From the NCBI GenBank assembly GCA_050014755.1, contig JBEKCS010000006.1, forward strand, positions 1 to 64,000: DNA of 64,000 bases, read 5' to 3'. The notes below the pieces were generated by a model that was given only the letters and a program-made list of their open reading frames with translations, was not told where the DNA came from and did not search any database. The DNA comes from Bog-756 sp050014755 (GTDB lineage: Bacteria > Actinomycetota > Acidimicrobiia > Acidimicrobiales > RAAP-2). Each line of letters starts with the position of its first letter. Position 1 is the stretch's first letter. Of the stretch, positions 1 through 8,281 are shown piece after piece. The position numbers and the translations under genes were made by a program.

Positions 1-370
1 GGGTCAGGTCGGGCAGGGAGGCGAAGCCGTGGGCCACGCCCGGAGGGATGATCAGTCCCCGGTCGTGGTCCCCCGAGAGGTCGAGGGAGAGGGTGGCCCC
101 GTCGGTGGGCGAGCCCTGACGCAGGTCGTGCAGGACGACCCGGGCCGTCCCGGCGAGCACGTACCAGTAGTCGGATTGGTGCAGGTGGTAGTGGAGCCCG
201 ACCACGGCACCGGCCTGCTTTGTCGACCGGTTGCCCTGGATCATCTCGCGGCCCAGAGGGAACCAGTTCCGGCGGTACGTCTCGACGAAGCGTCCCCGTT
301 CGTCGCCGTGGGCGTCGGGCTCGACGATGATGACGTCCCTGATCACGTCGGACTCGATGATCTGCGGCAT
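1..370 (-). CDS. dTDP-4-dehydrorhamnose 3,5-epimerase family protein (C-terminus off window)
   Basis: Partial gene: 123 codons are visible from ATG at 370 and the frame is still open at base 1. The fold is a cupin of the RmlC type. The N-terminal half has ERGRFVETYRRNWFP (about residues 24-38) and then GLHYHLHQSDYWYVLAG, where His60 sits at the place of the catalytic His of RmlC. RmlC epimerises the 4-keto-6-deoxyhexose in dTDP-rhamnose synthesis. The start lies 5 bases after the stop of the flavin reductase gene, so it is probably the third gene of an operon. It could act on another sugar nucleotide, because no rml neighbours are visible. Confidence 0.85.
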   Translation of the reverse strand, partial: MPQIIESDVIRDVIIVEPDAHGDERGRFVETYRRNWFPLGREMIQGNRSTKQAGAVVGLHYHLHQSDYWYVLAGTARVVLHDLRQGSPTDGATLSLDLSGDHDRGLIIPPGVAHGFASLPDLT

Positions 371-375
371 GCTGG

Positions 376-909
376 CTACCCCTCGCCTTGCTCTCGGTGG
401 TCGTGGGCCACAGTAGCGAACCGGCTCCGGAAGAAGAGGAGGGGCGATCCCTCCCCGACCCCGAGGTCGAGCACCCGGCCCATGATGAGCTCGTGGTCGC
501 CGGCATCGTGGACCAGCTCCACCCGGCAGTCCACCCACGCCAGGCAGCCGTCGATGACCGGCGATCCGGTGCCCGGTGCCGGGTGCCACCCGACGCCGTC
601 GAACTTCGGGCCGCCGGACACGGCGAATCCCCGGCACAGCGCCTCTTGGTCCTCGGACAGGACATTCACGCAAAAACTGCCCGTCCGGGCGATCCGGGGC
701 CAGCTGGTGGATGTGCGGGCCGGTGCCACGGCCACGAAAGGAGGGTCGATGGACAGCGACACGAAGCTCTGACAGGTGAAGCCGACCGGCTCGCCACCGT
801 CGATGCCCGACACGATGGTCACCCCGGTGGTGAACCGGCTCATGGCGTCCTTGAATCGGGAGAGGTCGAAGGGCGGGGCATCGCCGCTCGTCCCGTCGTC
901 CACGGTCAC
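376..909 (-). CDS. flavin reductase domain protein
   Basis: This 177-residue protein has the FMN-binding split-barrel fold of flavin reductases that feed reduced flavin to two-component monooxygenases. Visible signs are the N-terminal FKDAMSRFTTGVTIVSG, then GFTCQSFVSLSIDPP and the core SFCVNVLSEDQEALCRGFA. The frame is open further upstream, but the GTG at 909 overlaps the TGA of the upstream hydrolase (GTGA) and sits just before the conserved domain, so I chose it. It is co-transcribed with the metallo-beta-lactamase fold gene upstream and the epimerase downstream. No partner monooxygenase is visible nearby, so the substrate is unknown. Confidence 0.85.
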   Translation of the reverse strand: MTVDDGTSGDAPPFDLSRFKDAMSRFTTGVTIVSGIDGGEPVGFTCQSFVSLSIDPPFVAVAPARTSTSWPRIARTGSFCVNVLSEDQEALCRGFAVSGGPKFDGVGWHPAPGTGSPVIDGCLAWVDCRVELVHDAGDHELIMGRVLDLGVGEGSPLLFFRSRFATVAHDHREQGEG

Positions 910-1763
910 CGCTCCTGGACCTCGAAGGAGATGCCCTCTTTGGCCGCGTTCACCTCGAGCTTGCCCCGGGCACGTGCGATCTGGCGGGCCGCCTTGAGCA
1001 TCGAGTCGAGCTCCCGATCGCTGTGGCTCGGGTCGTGGTGGAACAGGTCGAGCCTCCGGACCCCCGCCTCCAAGGCCACCTGGACCGCGTAGGCCGGGGT
1101 GGAGTGCCCCCAGTCGAAGAGCTCGACGAACTCCTCCTCGGTGTACTGGGCGTCGTGGATCAGGAGGTCGGCATCCGCGCACAGGTCGAGCACCGCGTCA
1201 TCCACCGTCGACCGGTCGACCGGCGCTTGGTGGTCGGACAGATAGGCGACGCCGACGCCGTCGGCCTCGATCCGGAACCCGAGGGTAGTACCGACGTGGG
1301 GGATGGCGCGCACCTTGACGACCACGCCCCCGAGTGTGAACTCGTCGTCGGACCCGAGGTCGTGGTAGCGGAGCTTGCCCCGGAATTCGTCCATGTGGAC
1401 CGGAAAGAACGGCGGCTTGACCAGGCTGGCCATGGTGACCTGGAGGGAGCTGTCGGGCTGGGCGGGGCCGTAGATCTCGAGCAGTGCACCGGGGTCGCGC
1501 ATCGGCGAGAAGAACGGTGTGCCGAGCACATGGTCGTAGTGGAGGTGTGTGAGCAGGGCGTTTCCTCGCAGAGGCCTACCCGAGGCCATCAGCGGGGCGT
1601 TGAGGTGGACGCCCAGCGCACGCAGGCCGGTGCCCATGTCGAGGATGAGCGGCGGCTCGCCGGCCACCTCCACCAGGACGCACGAGGTGTTGCCGCCGTA
1701 GCGACGCTGCTGGTCGGACGAGCAGGGGCACGAACCGCGGACGCCGAAGTAGGTGATTTGCAC
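906..1763 (-). CDS. MBL-fold metal-dependent hydrolase
   Basis: This 285-residue protein belongs to the metallo-beta-lactamase superfamily (cyclic-phosphodiesterase/RNase Z-like branch). It opens with MQITYFGVRGSCP. The metal-binding signature is THLHYDH (about residues 73-79), followed by later ligands in HDAQYTEEEF and the C-terminal LFHHDPSHSD. The GTG start is used. It is the first gene of a three-gene operon with the flavin reductase (4-base overlap) and the epimerase, and is divergent from the alpha/beta hydrolase at 1818. The family signature is clear but the substrate cannot be told. Confidence 0.9.
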   Translation of the reverse strand: MQITYFGVRGSCPCSSDQQRRYGGNTSCVLVEVAGEPPLILDMGTGLRALGVHLNAPLMASGRPLRGNALLTHLHYDHVLGTPFFSPMRDPGALLEIYGPAQPDSSLQVTMASLVKPPFFPVHMDEFRGKLRYHDLGSDDEFTLGGVVVKVRAIPHVGTTLGFRIEADGVGVAYLSDHQAPVDRSTVDDAVLDLCADADLLIHDAQYTEEEFVELFDWGHSTPAYAVQVALEAGVRRLDLFHHDPSHSDRELDSMLKAARQIARARGKLEVNAAKEGISFEVQER

Positions 1764-1817
1764 TGGGTGACGAGGCTAGCCGCAGCGACAGAGGGACTCA
1801 CGGGCTACCGTCGGCCC

Positions 1818-2726
1818 ATGGACGACCATGCGCTTCCGGGCGACGCTCTTTCGGACGCCGACATCCGTCACGTCGCTGCCAACGACCTCGACTTCGGCTA
1901 CCTGTCCAGCGGGCCGTCCTCGGGCCCGCTCGCCCTCTGCCTCCACGGGTTCCCGGACACCGCCCACACGTGGCGCCACCTCCTGCCCCGCCTGGGCGAC
2001 GCCGGGTACCACGCCGTGGCGCCGTTCCTGCGCGGATACGCACCGACCTCGGTCCCGGCCGACGGCCGCTACGACACCGGGACCCTGGCCCTCGACGCCT
2101 GCGCGCTGCACGAGGCGCTCGGGGGCGGGAGCGACGCCGTCCTCATCGGCCACGACTGGGGTGCACTCCTGGCCTATCCGGCCGCCGCCCACCAGCCCGA
2201 CCGCTGGTCGAGGTTGGTCACCATGGCCGTGCCGCCGGCCCGGTCGATGGGCTTCGGCTTCTTCGCCTACGAACAGCTTCGACGCAGCTGGTACGTCTTC
2301 TTCTTCCAGACGGCGCTGGCCGAGTTCGCGGTGGGGATGGACGACCAGGCATTCATCGACCGGCTGTGGGCCGACTGGTCCCCCGGGTACGACGGCGCCT
2401 GGGACGCGGCACGGGTGAAGGAGGCGCTCGGCACCGAGGAGAACCTCTCCGCGGCCATCGGCTACTACCGGGCCATGTTCGCTCCGCCTCCCGAGGACCC
2501 GGCCGCGGCCGCGGCCCAGGCGGCCGGCGAGACCGACGCGCCCCAGCCCGCCCTCTACCTCCACGGGGCCGACGACGGGTGCATGGGACTCGACATCATC
2601 GGTCCGGTCACCGAAGTGATGGCCCCGGGCTCGGAACTGGTCGTCGTGGAGGGTGCCGGCCACTTCCTCCATCTGGAGCGGCCGGACGAGGTCGGCGACC
2701 ACGTGCTCCGGTTCCTGACCGGCTGA
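1818..2726 (+). CDS. alpha/beta hydrolase, epoxide-hydrolase-like
   Basis: This is a 302-residue alpha/beta hydrolase. LCLHGFPDTAHTWRHLLPRL carries the oxyanion HGFP motif of epoxide hydrolases and haloalkane dehalogenases. The nucleophile elbow is IGHDWGA (Asp, not Ser), the pattern expected for epoxide hydrolases. The C-terminal VEGAGHFLHLERPDEV supplies the His. I start at the ATG at 1818 because sequence before it is only an antisense shadow of the divergent hydrolase. The length is normal for the family, and the gene appears to be a single unit ending in a hairpin shared with the convergent mutY operon. Confidence 0.92.
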   Translation: MDDHALPGDALSDADIRHVAANDLDFGYLSSGPSSGPLALCLHGFPDTAHTWRHLLPRLGDAGYHAVAPFLRGYAPTSVPADGRYDTGTLALDACALHEALGGGSDAVLIGHDWGALLAYPAAAHQPDRWSRLVTMAVPPARSMGFGFFAYEQLRRSWYVFFFQTALAEFAVGMDDQAFIDRLWADWSPGYDGAWDAARVKEALGTEENLSAAIGYYRAMFAPPPEDPAAAAAQAAGETDAPQPALYLHGADDGCMGLDIIGPVTEVMAPGSELVVVEGAGHFLHLERPDEVGDHVLRFLTG

Positions 2727-2734
2727 CCGGCTGA

Positions 2735-2750
2735 CCGGGCGAACGCCCGG
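2735..2750. terminator. GC-rich hairpin between convergent genes
   Basis: CCGGGCGAACGCCCGG folds into a perfect 6-bp stem with a GAAC loop. It sits between the converging epoxide-hydrolase-like gene and mutY. There is no T-run, as is common in GC-rich actinobacteria, so a bidirectional terminator role is inferred from position and symmetry. Confidence 0.5.
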
Positions 2751-2785
2751 ACCACCGAGGCGATCCTCGCCCACGGTCGGGCCCC

Positions 2786-3688
2786 TCAGGGCAGTCGGAG
2801 CGTTCCGGCCCGGTCCCGCGTAGCCAGGCCCTCGGCCACCAGGCGGTCGGCCACCCGCAGGGCGCGCACCGGGTCGTCCGGCCAGCCCGCGGCCGAAGCC
2901 AGGCCTCCGCAGGTAACCGGACCGGAACGCAGCGCCGCCATCAGCCGGCCGCGTCCCTGGCGCTCCGAGCCGGCGAACCGGGCCTGAGGCACCGACACTC
3001 CGGCCGAGCCCCGGGCCGGATCCGGGCCGGGTCGGCCGGCGGCCCACCACCGGCACCGACGACGGACGGGACACGAGCCACAGTCCGGGTCCCGTGACGT
3101 GCAGACCGTGGCACCCAGGTCGAGCAGGGCCTGCCCGAAGGCCCACCCCCCGCCGGGCGGGACCATGGCATCGACCGTCGCCTGGGCCTCGGTCGCACCG
3201 ACGGGACGACCGGCGACGCCGCGGGCGATCACTCGGCCGGCATTGGTGTCGACCACCCCGACGTCGCGTCCGAAGGCGAAGGCGAGCACGGCACGGGCCG
3301 TATACGGACCCACCCCGGGCAGTGTCAGCAGTGCGTCGAGGTCGTCGGGGACCGCGCCGTGGTGGTCGGCCACGATCGCCCTCGCCGCCCCGTGCAGGTT
3401 CTTGGCCCGGCGGTTGTACCCCATGCCCTCCCAGGCCCGCAGCACGTCACCCAGCGGGGCCGCCGCGCACGTCGCCGGATCCGGGAACTCGGCCAGTACC
3501 CGGTGGTAGGCGGGCACCACCCGCGACAGCTGGGTCTGCTGGGCCAGCGTCTCGCTGACCAGGACGGCCCACGGATCCCTGGTGTGGCGCCACGGCAGAT
3601 CGGGTCGACGGGACTCCCCGCCCTCGGTGCCCCAGCCGGCGACGGAGGCGCCGAAGCCGCGCAGCTGCGGACCCGGTCGCACCGTCAC
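2786..3688 (-). CDS. mutY: A/G-specific adenine glycosylase MutY
   Basis: This DNA glycosylase removes adenine mispaired with 8-oxoguanine. From GTG 3688 the protein has 300 residues. LVSETLAQQTQLSRVVPAY carries the catalytic Glu, LPGVGPYTARAVLAFAF is the helix-hairpin-helix, and VVDTNAGRVIAR has the catalytic Asp. The [4Fe-4S] ligands are C-X6-C-X2-C-X5-C in CTSRDPDCGSCPVRRRC. It lacks most of the NUDIX-like C-terminal domain of enterobacterial MutY, as many actinobacterial forms do. The start is uncertain: GTG at 3688 or GTG at 3682, both just after the MaoC stop. It probably lies in an operon with the MaoC gene. Confidence 0.9.
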   Translation of the reverse strand: MTVRPGPQLRGFGASVAGWGTEGGESRRPDLPWRHTRDPWAVLVSETLAQQTQLSRVVPAYHRVLAEFPDPATCAAAPLGDVLRAWEGMGYNRRAKNLHGAARAIVADHHGAVPDDLDALLTLPGVGPYTARAVLAFAFGRDVGVVDTNAGRVIARGVAGRPVGATEAQATVDAMVPPGGGWAFGQALLDLGATVCTSRDPDCGSCPVRRRCRWWAAGRPGPDPARGSAGVSVPQARFAGSERQGRGRLMAALRSGPVTCGGLASAAGWPDDPVRALRVADRLVAEGLATRDRAGTLRLP

Positions 3689-3704
3689 GTCGGGCGGTGG
3701 GGGC

Positions 3705-4217
3705 TCAACCCCAGACGTCGTCCCCGTAGGGCCGACGGCGGGCCGGGGCGAACGCCTCCTTCCACACCATGACCTTCCGACGGAAGAAGCAGACTTCGTC
3801 GCCGTGCTGGTTGAAGGCCTTGGTCTCGACCGTGACGACGCCGCGGTCGTCCCGCGACTTCGACTCGACCTTGTCGATGACCTTTGTCTCGGCGTAGATG
3901 GTGTCACCGTGGAAGGTCGGGAACCGGTGCACCAACGACTCGACCTCGAGGTTGGCGATGGCCGCGCCGCTGACGTCGGGGACGCTCATGCCGAGGGCCA
4001 GCGAATACACCAGGTTCCCCACCACCACGTTCTTCTTCTGGACCGACTCGTTCTCGGCGAACCACGCGTTGGTGTGCAGCGGGTGGTGGTTCATGGTGAT
4101 CATGCAGAACAGGTGGTCGTCCGCCTCGGTGATGGTCTTGCCCGGCCAGTGCCGGTAGATGTCGCCGGGGACGAAGTCCTCGAAGTGGCGACCGAATGGT
4201 CGGTCATAGGTGCTCAT
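3705..4217 (-). CDS. MaoC-family (hotdog) dehydratase
   Basis: This 170-residue MaoC-like hydratase starts at the ATG at 4217 (MSTYDRPFGRHFEDFVPGD). The hydratase segment ITEADDHLFCMITMNHHPLH supplies the Asp and His expected of (R)-specific enoyl-CoA hydratases. A second part with FPTFHGDTIYAETKV is typical of the family. It would hydrate enoyl-CoA or mesaconyl-CoA type substrates. It sits between the DUF6941-like gene and mutY on the same strand. The CoA-ester lyase at 10264 is a possible pathway mate, since MaoC/HpcH pairs occur in methylaspartate and 3-hydroxypropionate pathways, but that link is speculative. Confidence 0.9.
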   Translation of the reverse strand: MSTYDRPFGRHFEDFVPGDIYRHWPGKTITEADDHLFCMITMNHHPLHTNAWFAENESVQKKNVVVGNLVYSLALGMSVPDVSGAAIANLEVESLVHRFPTFHGDTIYAETKVIDKVESKSRDDRGVVTVETKAFNQHGDEVCFFRRKVMVWKEAFAPARRRPYGDDVWG

Positions 4218-4294
4218 GACCACTGGTGTAGTACGCCGCGGTCGGAGGCGTCCAGCCATCCGCACGCAGACGACGCAACGCCGGCCATCGGGGC

Positions 4295-4726
4295 TCAGCC
4301 CTGGGTCGGGACGGGACGGGTGGTGAATGCCAGCACCCAGTCCGGGTCGCTGTCGCCGTCGATGGCCATCCTCCACGTGTAGCGCGTCCCGGGATCGAGG
4401 GGCAGCGGGCCCAGGTTGACGGCCAGGGCCACGTCCACCGGCGAGCCCTCGGGCACGTCGGTCGGACGGCCGACGGTGAACTCGCCGCGGACCTCGACGG
4501 GGTGGTCGCCATCGGGGGTGGGTACGAGCACCGGACCGCCGTCGGCGTCCTCCAGGTAGAGCTCCCAGTGGTGGGCGGTGTCCGCCTCGTGCCATCCCAC
4601 GTCGATCTTGAGTGCGATGGCCGAGGGGACCGGGTCGGGGCCGGTCATGCTCCAGCCTCCGCCCAACACGTAGAGCTTGCCGTCGGCCACCTGGGCGGAG
4701 TCACACAACATCATGGTTACCTTCAC
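4295..4726 (-). CDS. conserved hypothetical protein, DUF6941-like
   Basis: This 143-residue protein opens with MKVTMMLCDSAQVADGKLYV and GGGW, which resembles the actinobacterial DUF6941 group. The rest is predicted beta-rich (ALKIDVGWHEADTAHHWELY) and ends with a conserved TRYTWRMAIDG segment. It has no signal peptide or membrane segment. It precedes the MaoC gene by 77 bases on the same strand. I cannot assign a function; the family label is from memory of the motif. Confidence 0.8.
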   Translation of the reverse strand: MKVTMMLCDSAQVADGKLYVLGGGWSMTGPDPVPSAIALKIDVGWHEADTAHHWELYLEDADGGPVLVPTPDGDHPVEVRGEFTVGRPTDVPEGSPVDVALAVNLGPLPLDPGTRYTWRMAIDGDSDPDWVLAFTTRPVPTQG

Positions 4727-4803
4727 GGGGATGAGGCTACCGGTTCCCCCGGGACACCCCGCTCCGCCGGGCCGGGCACGGGGCCGCCGGTAACGTTGCG
4801 CCC

Positions 4804-5451
4804 ATGGAACTGCGTGGACTGCGCGACGACGTGTACCGGCGGCCGCTCGCCACCGCCCTCGACCGGCTGGGGATCGGACCGGGCTGGACCTGTGTCGACG
4901 TCGGCGCCGGTGGGGGCGACGTGACCGTGGCCCTGGCCGAGATCGTCGGTCGTGAGGGCCGGGTCTACGCCGTCGACAGCGACCCCACCGCCAGGGACGA
5001 GGTGGCCGCCGCCGCGGCCGCCCACAGCCAGGTTCTGGCCATCACCCAGGCCGGCGAGGACCTCCGCCTCCCCGAGCCGGTCGACCTGGCCTTCTGCCGG
5101 TTCCTCCTCCTCCACGTGGCCGATCCGGCGGTCGTCCTCGAGCGGATGGCGGCCGCCACCCGTCCCGGTGGATGGGTCGTCGCTCAGGAGCCGATCACCT
5201 CCGCCGGGCGCATCGACGGCCGGCCCTTCTCGATGCCGCATGCCCTCCACCCCGACATCGGCGCCCTCCTCCCCTCGCTGGTGCGTACGGCCGGACTCGA
5301 CATCGTCGACGCATGGGCCGAGGCGCCCGCCGGCGTGGGACCCGGACCGGTGGCCGACTATCTGGAGATCCTGACCGGGGTCGACCCGGGGGACGATCCG
5401 GTGGTCCTTCCCCCCCTGGTCACCGTGGTGGCCCAGGTGCGCGCCGCCTGA
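4804..5451 (+). CDS. class I SAM-dependent methyltransferase
   Basis: This 215-residue Rossmann-fold methyltransferase has SAM-binding motif I VDVGAGGGDVT (about residues 31-41), an acidic end of beta-2 at VYAVDSDP, and the post-motif AGEDLRLPEPVDLAFCRFLL with HV. The start follows directly on a short leader and the length fits the small-molecule methyltransferase group. It is divergent from the DUF6941-like gene and about 60 bases upstream of the acyl-CoA dehydrogenase gene, so co-transcription is possible. The substrate is unknown. Confidence 0.85.
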   Translation: MELRGLRDDVYRRPLATALDRLGIGPGWTCVDVGAGGGDVTVALAEIVGREGRVYAVDSDPTARDEVAAAAAAHSQVLAITQAGEDLRLPEPVDLAFCRFLLLHVADPAVVLERMAAATRPGGWVVAQEPITSAGRIDGRPFSMPHALHPDIGALLPSLVRTAGLDIVDAWAEAPAGVGPGPVADYLEILTGVDPGDDPVVLPPLVTVVAQVRAA

Positions 5452-5515
5452 CGGGAGCCCGGGCGGGCGGTCGTCCGGGTGTCCGGGTATCCGGGCGGAC
5501 CGATATTGTTGGGCG

Positions 5516-7135
5516 GTGACCAGCGACCCGCTCCCCCATCCGGACCTCCTCGCCGCGGCCGACGCCGTGGCCGTGGCCAGGTCGGTCGTCGACGCCGGCA
5601 TCACGGCCATGACCGCCGCCGGTGGACCCGACGCCGCACAGACGCTCGCCTACGACGTCTCGCACGCCGCCGCCGCGGTCCGGACCGCCCAGGCGGTACT
5701 GGCCTACGGTGCCCACGGCGACACCGAGTCCCGCATCGCCTGTGCCTTCGTGGCCGACGCCGTGGCCGACCTCGCGGCCCGCACCTTCGGCCGCTCCACC
5801 GAGTGGGGTATCGGATCCGACTGGATGGCCCCCATCGAGGGCTTCGTCGCCACCTACCGCCGCCCCGACTTCGTGGCCTCGCTGGCCGCCAGCCCGGGTG
5901 ACCGCCACCTCGACCCCGACTTCGAGCTGGTGCGCGAGACCTTCCACCGGTTCGCCGAGGAGCAGATCCGCCCTCGGGCCGAGCACATCCACCGGGCCAA
6001 CACCGACATCCCCGAGGAGATCATCTCGGGCATGGCGGCGATGGGCGGCTTCGGGATGTCGGTCCCCGAGGAGTACGGCGGCTTCGCCACCGGAGGCGAG
6101 TCGGACTACATGGGCATGGTCGTAGCCACCGAGGAGCTCTCCTGGGCCTCACTCGGTGCCGGCGGGTCGCTGATCACCCGCCCCGAGATCCTCACCCGGG
6201 CCATCGTCCACGGCGGCACCGAGGAGCAGAAGCAGTACTGGCTCCCGAAGCTCGCCTCCGCCGAGGTGCTGGGCGCGGTGGCCGTCACCGAGCCCGACTA
6301 CGGGTCAGACGTGGCCGGGGTGACGACCTCGGCCGTCCCGACCGCGGGTGGCTGGCTCGTCAACGGCGTGAAGACCTGGTGCACCTTTGCCGCCCGGGCC
6401 AATGTGCTCCTGCTCCTCGCCCGCACCGACCCGGACCGGTCGGCTGCCCACCGGGGGCTCTCCATCTTCCTGGTGGAGAAGCCTCCGGCCGACGGTCACG
6501 GCTTCCGGTTCACCCAGGAGCCGGGCGTCGACGGCCATCCGGCCGACTCGACCGGCAAGATGGAGGGCCGGGCCATCGACACCCTCGGCTACCGGGGCAT
6601 GCACTCCTACGAGGTCGCCTTCGAGAACTGGTTCGTCCCCGACGCCAACCTGGTGGGGGGACCGGAAGGGTTGGGCAAGGGCTTCTACCTCCAGATGCGG
6701 GGCTTTGAGAACGGCCGGCTGCAGACCGCCGCCCGGGCCGTCGGGGTCATGCAGGCCGCGTACGAAGCCGCCGTCGAGTACGCCGCGAACCGGGTGGTCT
6801 TCGGCGCGCCGATCCTCGACTACGAGCTGACCCGGGTGAAGCTGGGCAGGATGGCCGTCCTCATCCAGGCGGCCCGGCAGTTCTCCTACGAGGTGGCGCT
6901 GCTCATGTCCAAGGGCGGGGGCACCCTCGAAGCCTCGATGATCAAGGCCTACGTGTGCCGGGCCGCCGAGTGGGTCACCCGCGAGGCCCTCCAGATCCAC
7001 GGTGGCATGGGCTACGCCGAGGAGTTCCCGGTGAGCCGCTACTTCGTGGACGCACGAGTGCTGTCGATCTTCGAGGGAGCCGACGAGACGCTCTGCCTCA
7101 AGGTGATCGCCCGCCGGCTCGTGGCCGACGGTTGA
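5516..7135 (+). CDS. acyl-CoA dehydrogenase with N-terminal extension
   Basis: This 539-residue flavoprotein oxidises acyl-CoA to enoyl-CoA with FAD. The ACAD core starts near residue 135 (DFELVRETFHRFAEEQIRPRA) and includes AVTEPDYGSD (FAD/substrate loop), a middle beta domain with KTWCTFAARAN, and the C-terminal YAANRVVFGAPI and EALQIHGGMGYAEEFPVSRY. About 130 Ala-rich helical residues precede the core; a standard ACAD is about 380 residues. The start is GTG at 5516. It is followed 6 bases later by a methyltransferase gene. Its substrate class is unknown. Confidence 0.93.
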   Translation: MTSDPLPHPDLLAAADAVAVARSVVDAGITAMTAAGGPDAAQTLAYDVSHAAAAVRTAQAVLAYGAHGDTESRIACAFVADAVADLAARTFGRSTEWGIGSDWMAPIEGFVATYRRPDFVASLAASPGDRHLDPDFELVRETFHRFAEEQIRPRAEHIHRANTDIPEEIISGMAAMGGFGMSVPEEYGGFATGGESDYMGMVVATEELSWASLGAGGSLITRPEILTRAIVHGGTEEQKQYWLPKLASAEVLGAVAVTEPDYGSDVAGVTTSAVPTAGGWLVNGVKTWCTFAARANVLLLLARTDPDRSAAHRGLSIFLVEKPPADGHGFRFTQEPGVDGHPADSTGKMEGRAIDTLGYRGMHSYEVAFENWFVPDANLVGGPEGLGKGFYLQMRGFENGRLQTAARAVGVMQAAYEAAVEYAANRVVFGAPILDYELTRVKLGRMAVLIQAARQFSYEVALLMSKGGGTLEASMIKAYVCRAAEWVTREALQIHGGMGYAEEFPVSRYFVDARVLSIFEGADETLCLKVIARRLVADG

Positions 7136-7141
7136 CCGCAC

Positions 7142-7897
7142 ATGGACGAGGTCAGTCGGGCCGTCCGGGCGCGGTCGTTCGGGTCGATCGCCGAGACCTA
7201 CGACCGCTTCCGTCCCGCTCCGCCGGCCTCGGCCGTCGAGTGGGTCCTGAACGACCGCTGTTCCACCGCACTCGACCTGGGTGCCGGGACGGGGGGCCTG
7301 TCACGCCGGATGACCGATCGCGCGGAGCGGGTCATCGCCGTCGAGCCCGATCCGAGGATGCTCGAGGTCCTGCGACGGCGCTCCCCGGGCGTCCATGCGG
7401 TGTGCGCGGTGGCCGAGCATCTCCCCGTGGCCGATGCATCGGCCGACGCCGTCATGGTCTCCTCGGCCTGGCACTGGATGGACGGAGAGCTGACACTGGC
7501 CGAGATCGAGCGGGTCCTGCGACCCGGTGGCGTGCTGGGGATCGTCTGGAACGGTGCGGACCGGTCGGTCGACTGGGTCGGGTCGCTGCTCGGACGGCGA
7601 GACCCGTCACCCGGGGGAGCGCCCTCCCCCCAGGAGCGGCATCGTTTCGAACTCCCGCCCGATGCCCCGTTCGACGACCTCGACACGACTGCGATCACCT
7701 GGACCCTCACCCTGACCGGCGAGGAGCTGGTCGGCCTGGCCGAGACGTACAGCTCGATGATCACGCTGCCCGAGAACGAGCGGGTGGCGGAGACCGAGCG
7801 GATCAGGGGACGGGTCGCCGAACTGTCCCCCGCGCATCCCGACGGCACGTTCGACGTACCGATGGGGTGCCGCTGCTGGCGGGCGGTCCGGCGGTAG
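7142..7897 (+). CDS. class I SAM-dependent methyltransferase
   Basis: This 251-residue methyltransferase has motif I ALDLGAGTGGLSRRM, motif II VIAVEPDPRMLEVL and the substrate-side segment VMVSSAWHWMD. It belongs to the UbiE/TrmB-like Methyltransf_11 group common in actinobacteria. It starts 6 bases after the acyl-CoA dehydrogenase stop and is almost certainly co-transcribed with it. The protein is soluble and of ordinary length. The acceptor is not predictable. Confidence 0.88.
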   Translation: MDEVSRAVRARSFGSIAETYDRFRPAPPASAVEWVLNDRCSTALDLGAGTGGLSRRMTDRAERVIAVEPDPRMLEVLRRRSPGVHAVCAVAEHLPVADASADAVMVSSAWHWMDGELTLAEIERVLRPGGVLGIVWNGADRSVDWVGSLLGRRDPSPGGAPSPQERHRFELPPDAPFDDLDTTAITWTLTLTGEELVGLAETYSSMITLPENERVAETERIRGRVAELSPAHPDGTFDVPMGCRCWRAVRR

Positions 7898-7904
7898 TTC
7901 GGCC

Positions 7905-7919
7905 CCGGGGCGGGCCCGG
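7905..7919. terminator. possible hairpin terminator between convergent genes
   Basis: CCGGG-gcggg-CCCGG lies in the 27-base gap between the plus-strand methyltransferase and the minus-strand small gene. It has a five-pair GC stem and no T-run. The position supports a terminator; the short stem keeps confidence low. Confidence 0.38.
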
Positions 7920-7924
7920 TCCGG

Positions 7925-8158
7925 CTACGAGTCGCTGTTGACCCGGTACAGCTCCACCGATATCTGGTCGTCGGCCAGCTCCTGCCCGGAGAACACACAG
8001 TCGAATGCCTTGGCCACACGCAGCACCATCTCGGCGTTGGATGCGCTGACCGCCATGTGGCAGGCGCCGTCGGCGCTCAACCGCTCCCAGAGGATCCCGA
8101 TCTCGAAACCACGTTGGAACTCGGGGTCATCGGTGTCGAAGTGCACTATTGAATCCAT
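7925..8158 (-). CDS. small hypothetical protein (77 aa)
   Basis: This 77-residue soluble protein starts at ATG 8158 (MDSIVHFDTDDPEFQRGFEI). It has an acidic N-terminus, a GILWERLSAD helix and the C-terminal strand ISVELYRVN. The frame is open further upstream, but the shorter version begins at a natural ATG and carries all the conserved-looking part. The local DNA is less GC-rich than the neighbours. I recognise no family and the function is unknown. It is convergent with the methyltransferase. Confidence 0.6.
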   Translation of the reverse strand: MDSIVHFDTDDPEFQRGFEIGILWERLSADGACHMAVSASNAEMVLRVAKAFDCVFSGQELADDQISVELYRVNSDS

Positions 8159-8281
8159 ATATCCGTCATCGACCAGTCCGTGCCTTCTCTTTACCCCTGG
8201 TGCGATTCTGATCCAGTCGACCCGCGGCGGAACCGGCGACACGACGGGGATGCGGGCGACCCACTGGGGGCTCTCCCGGGC

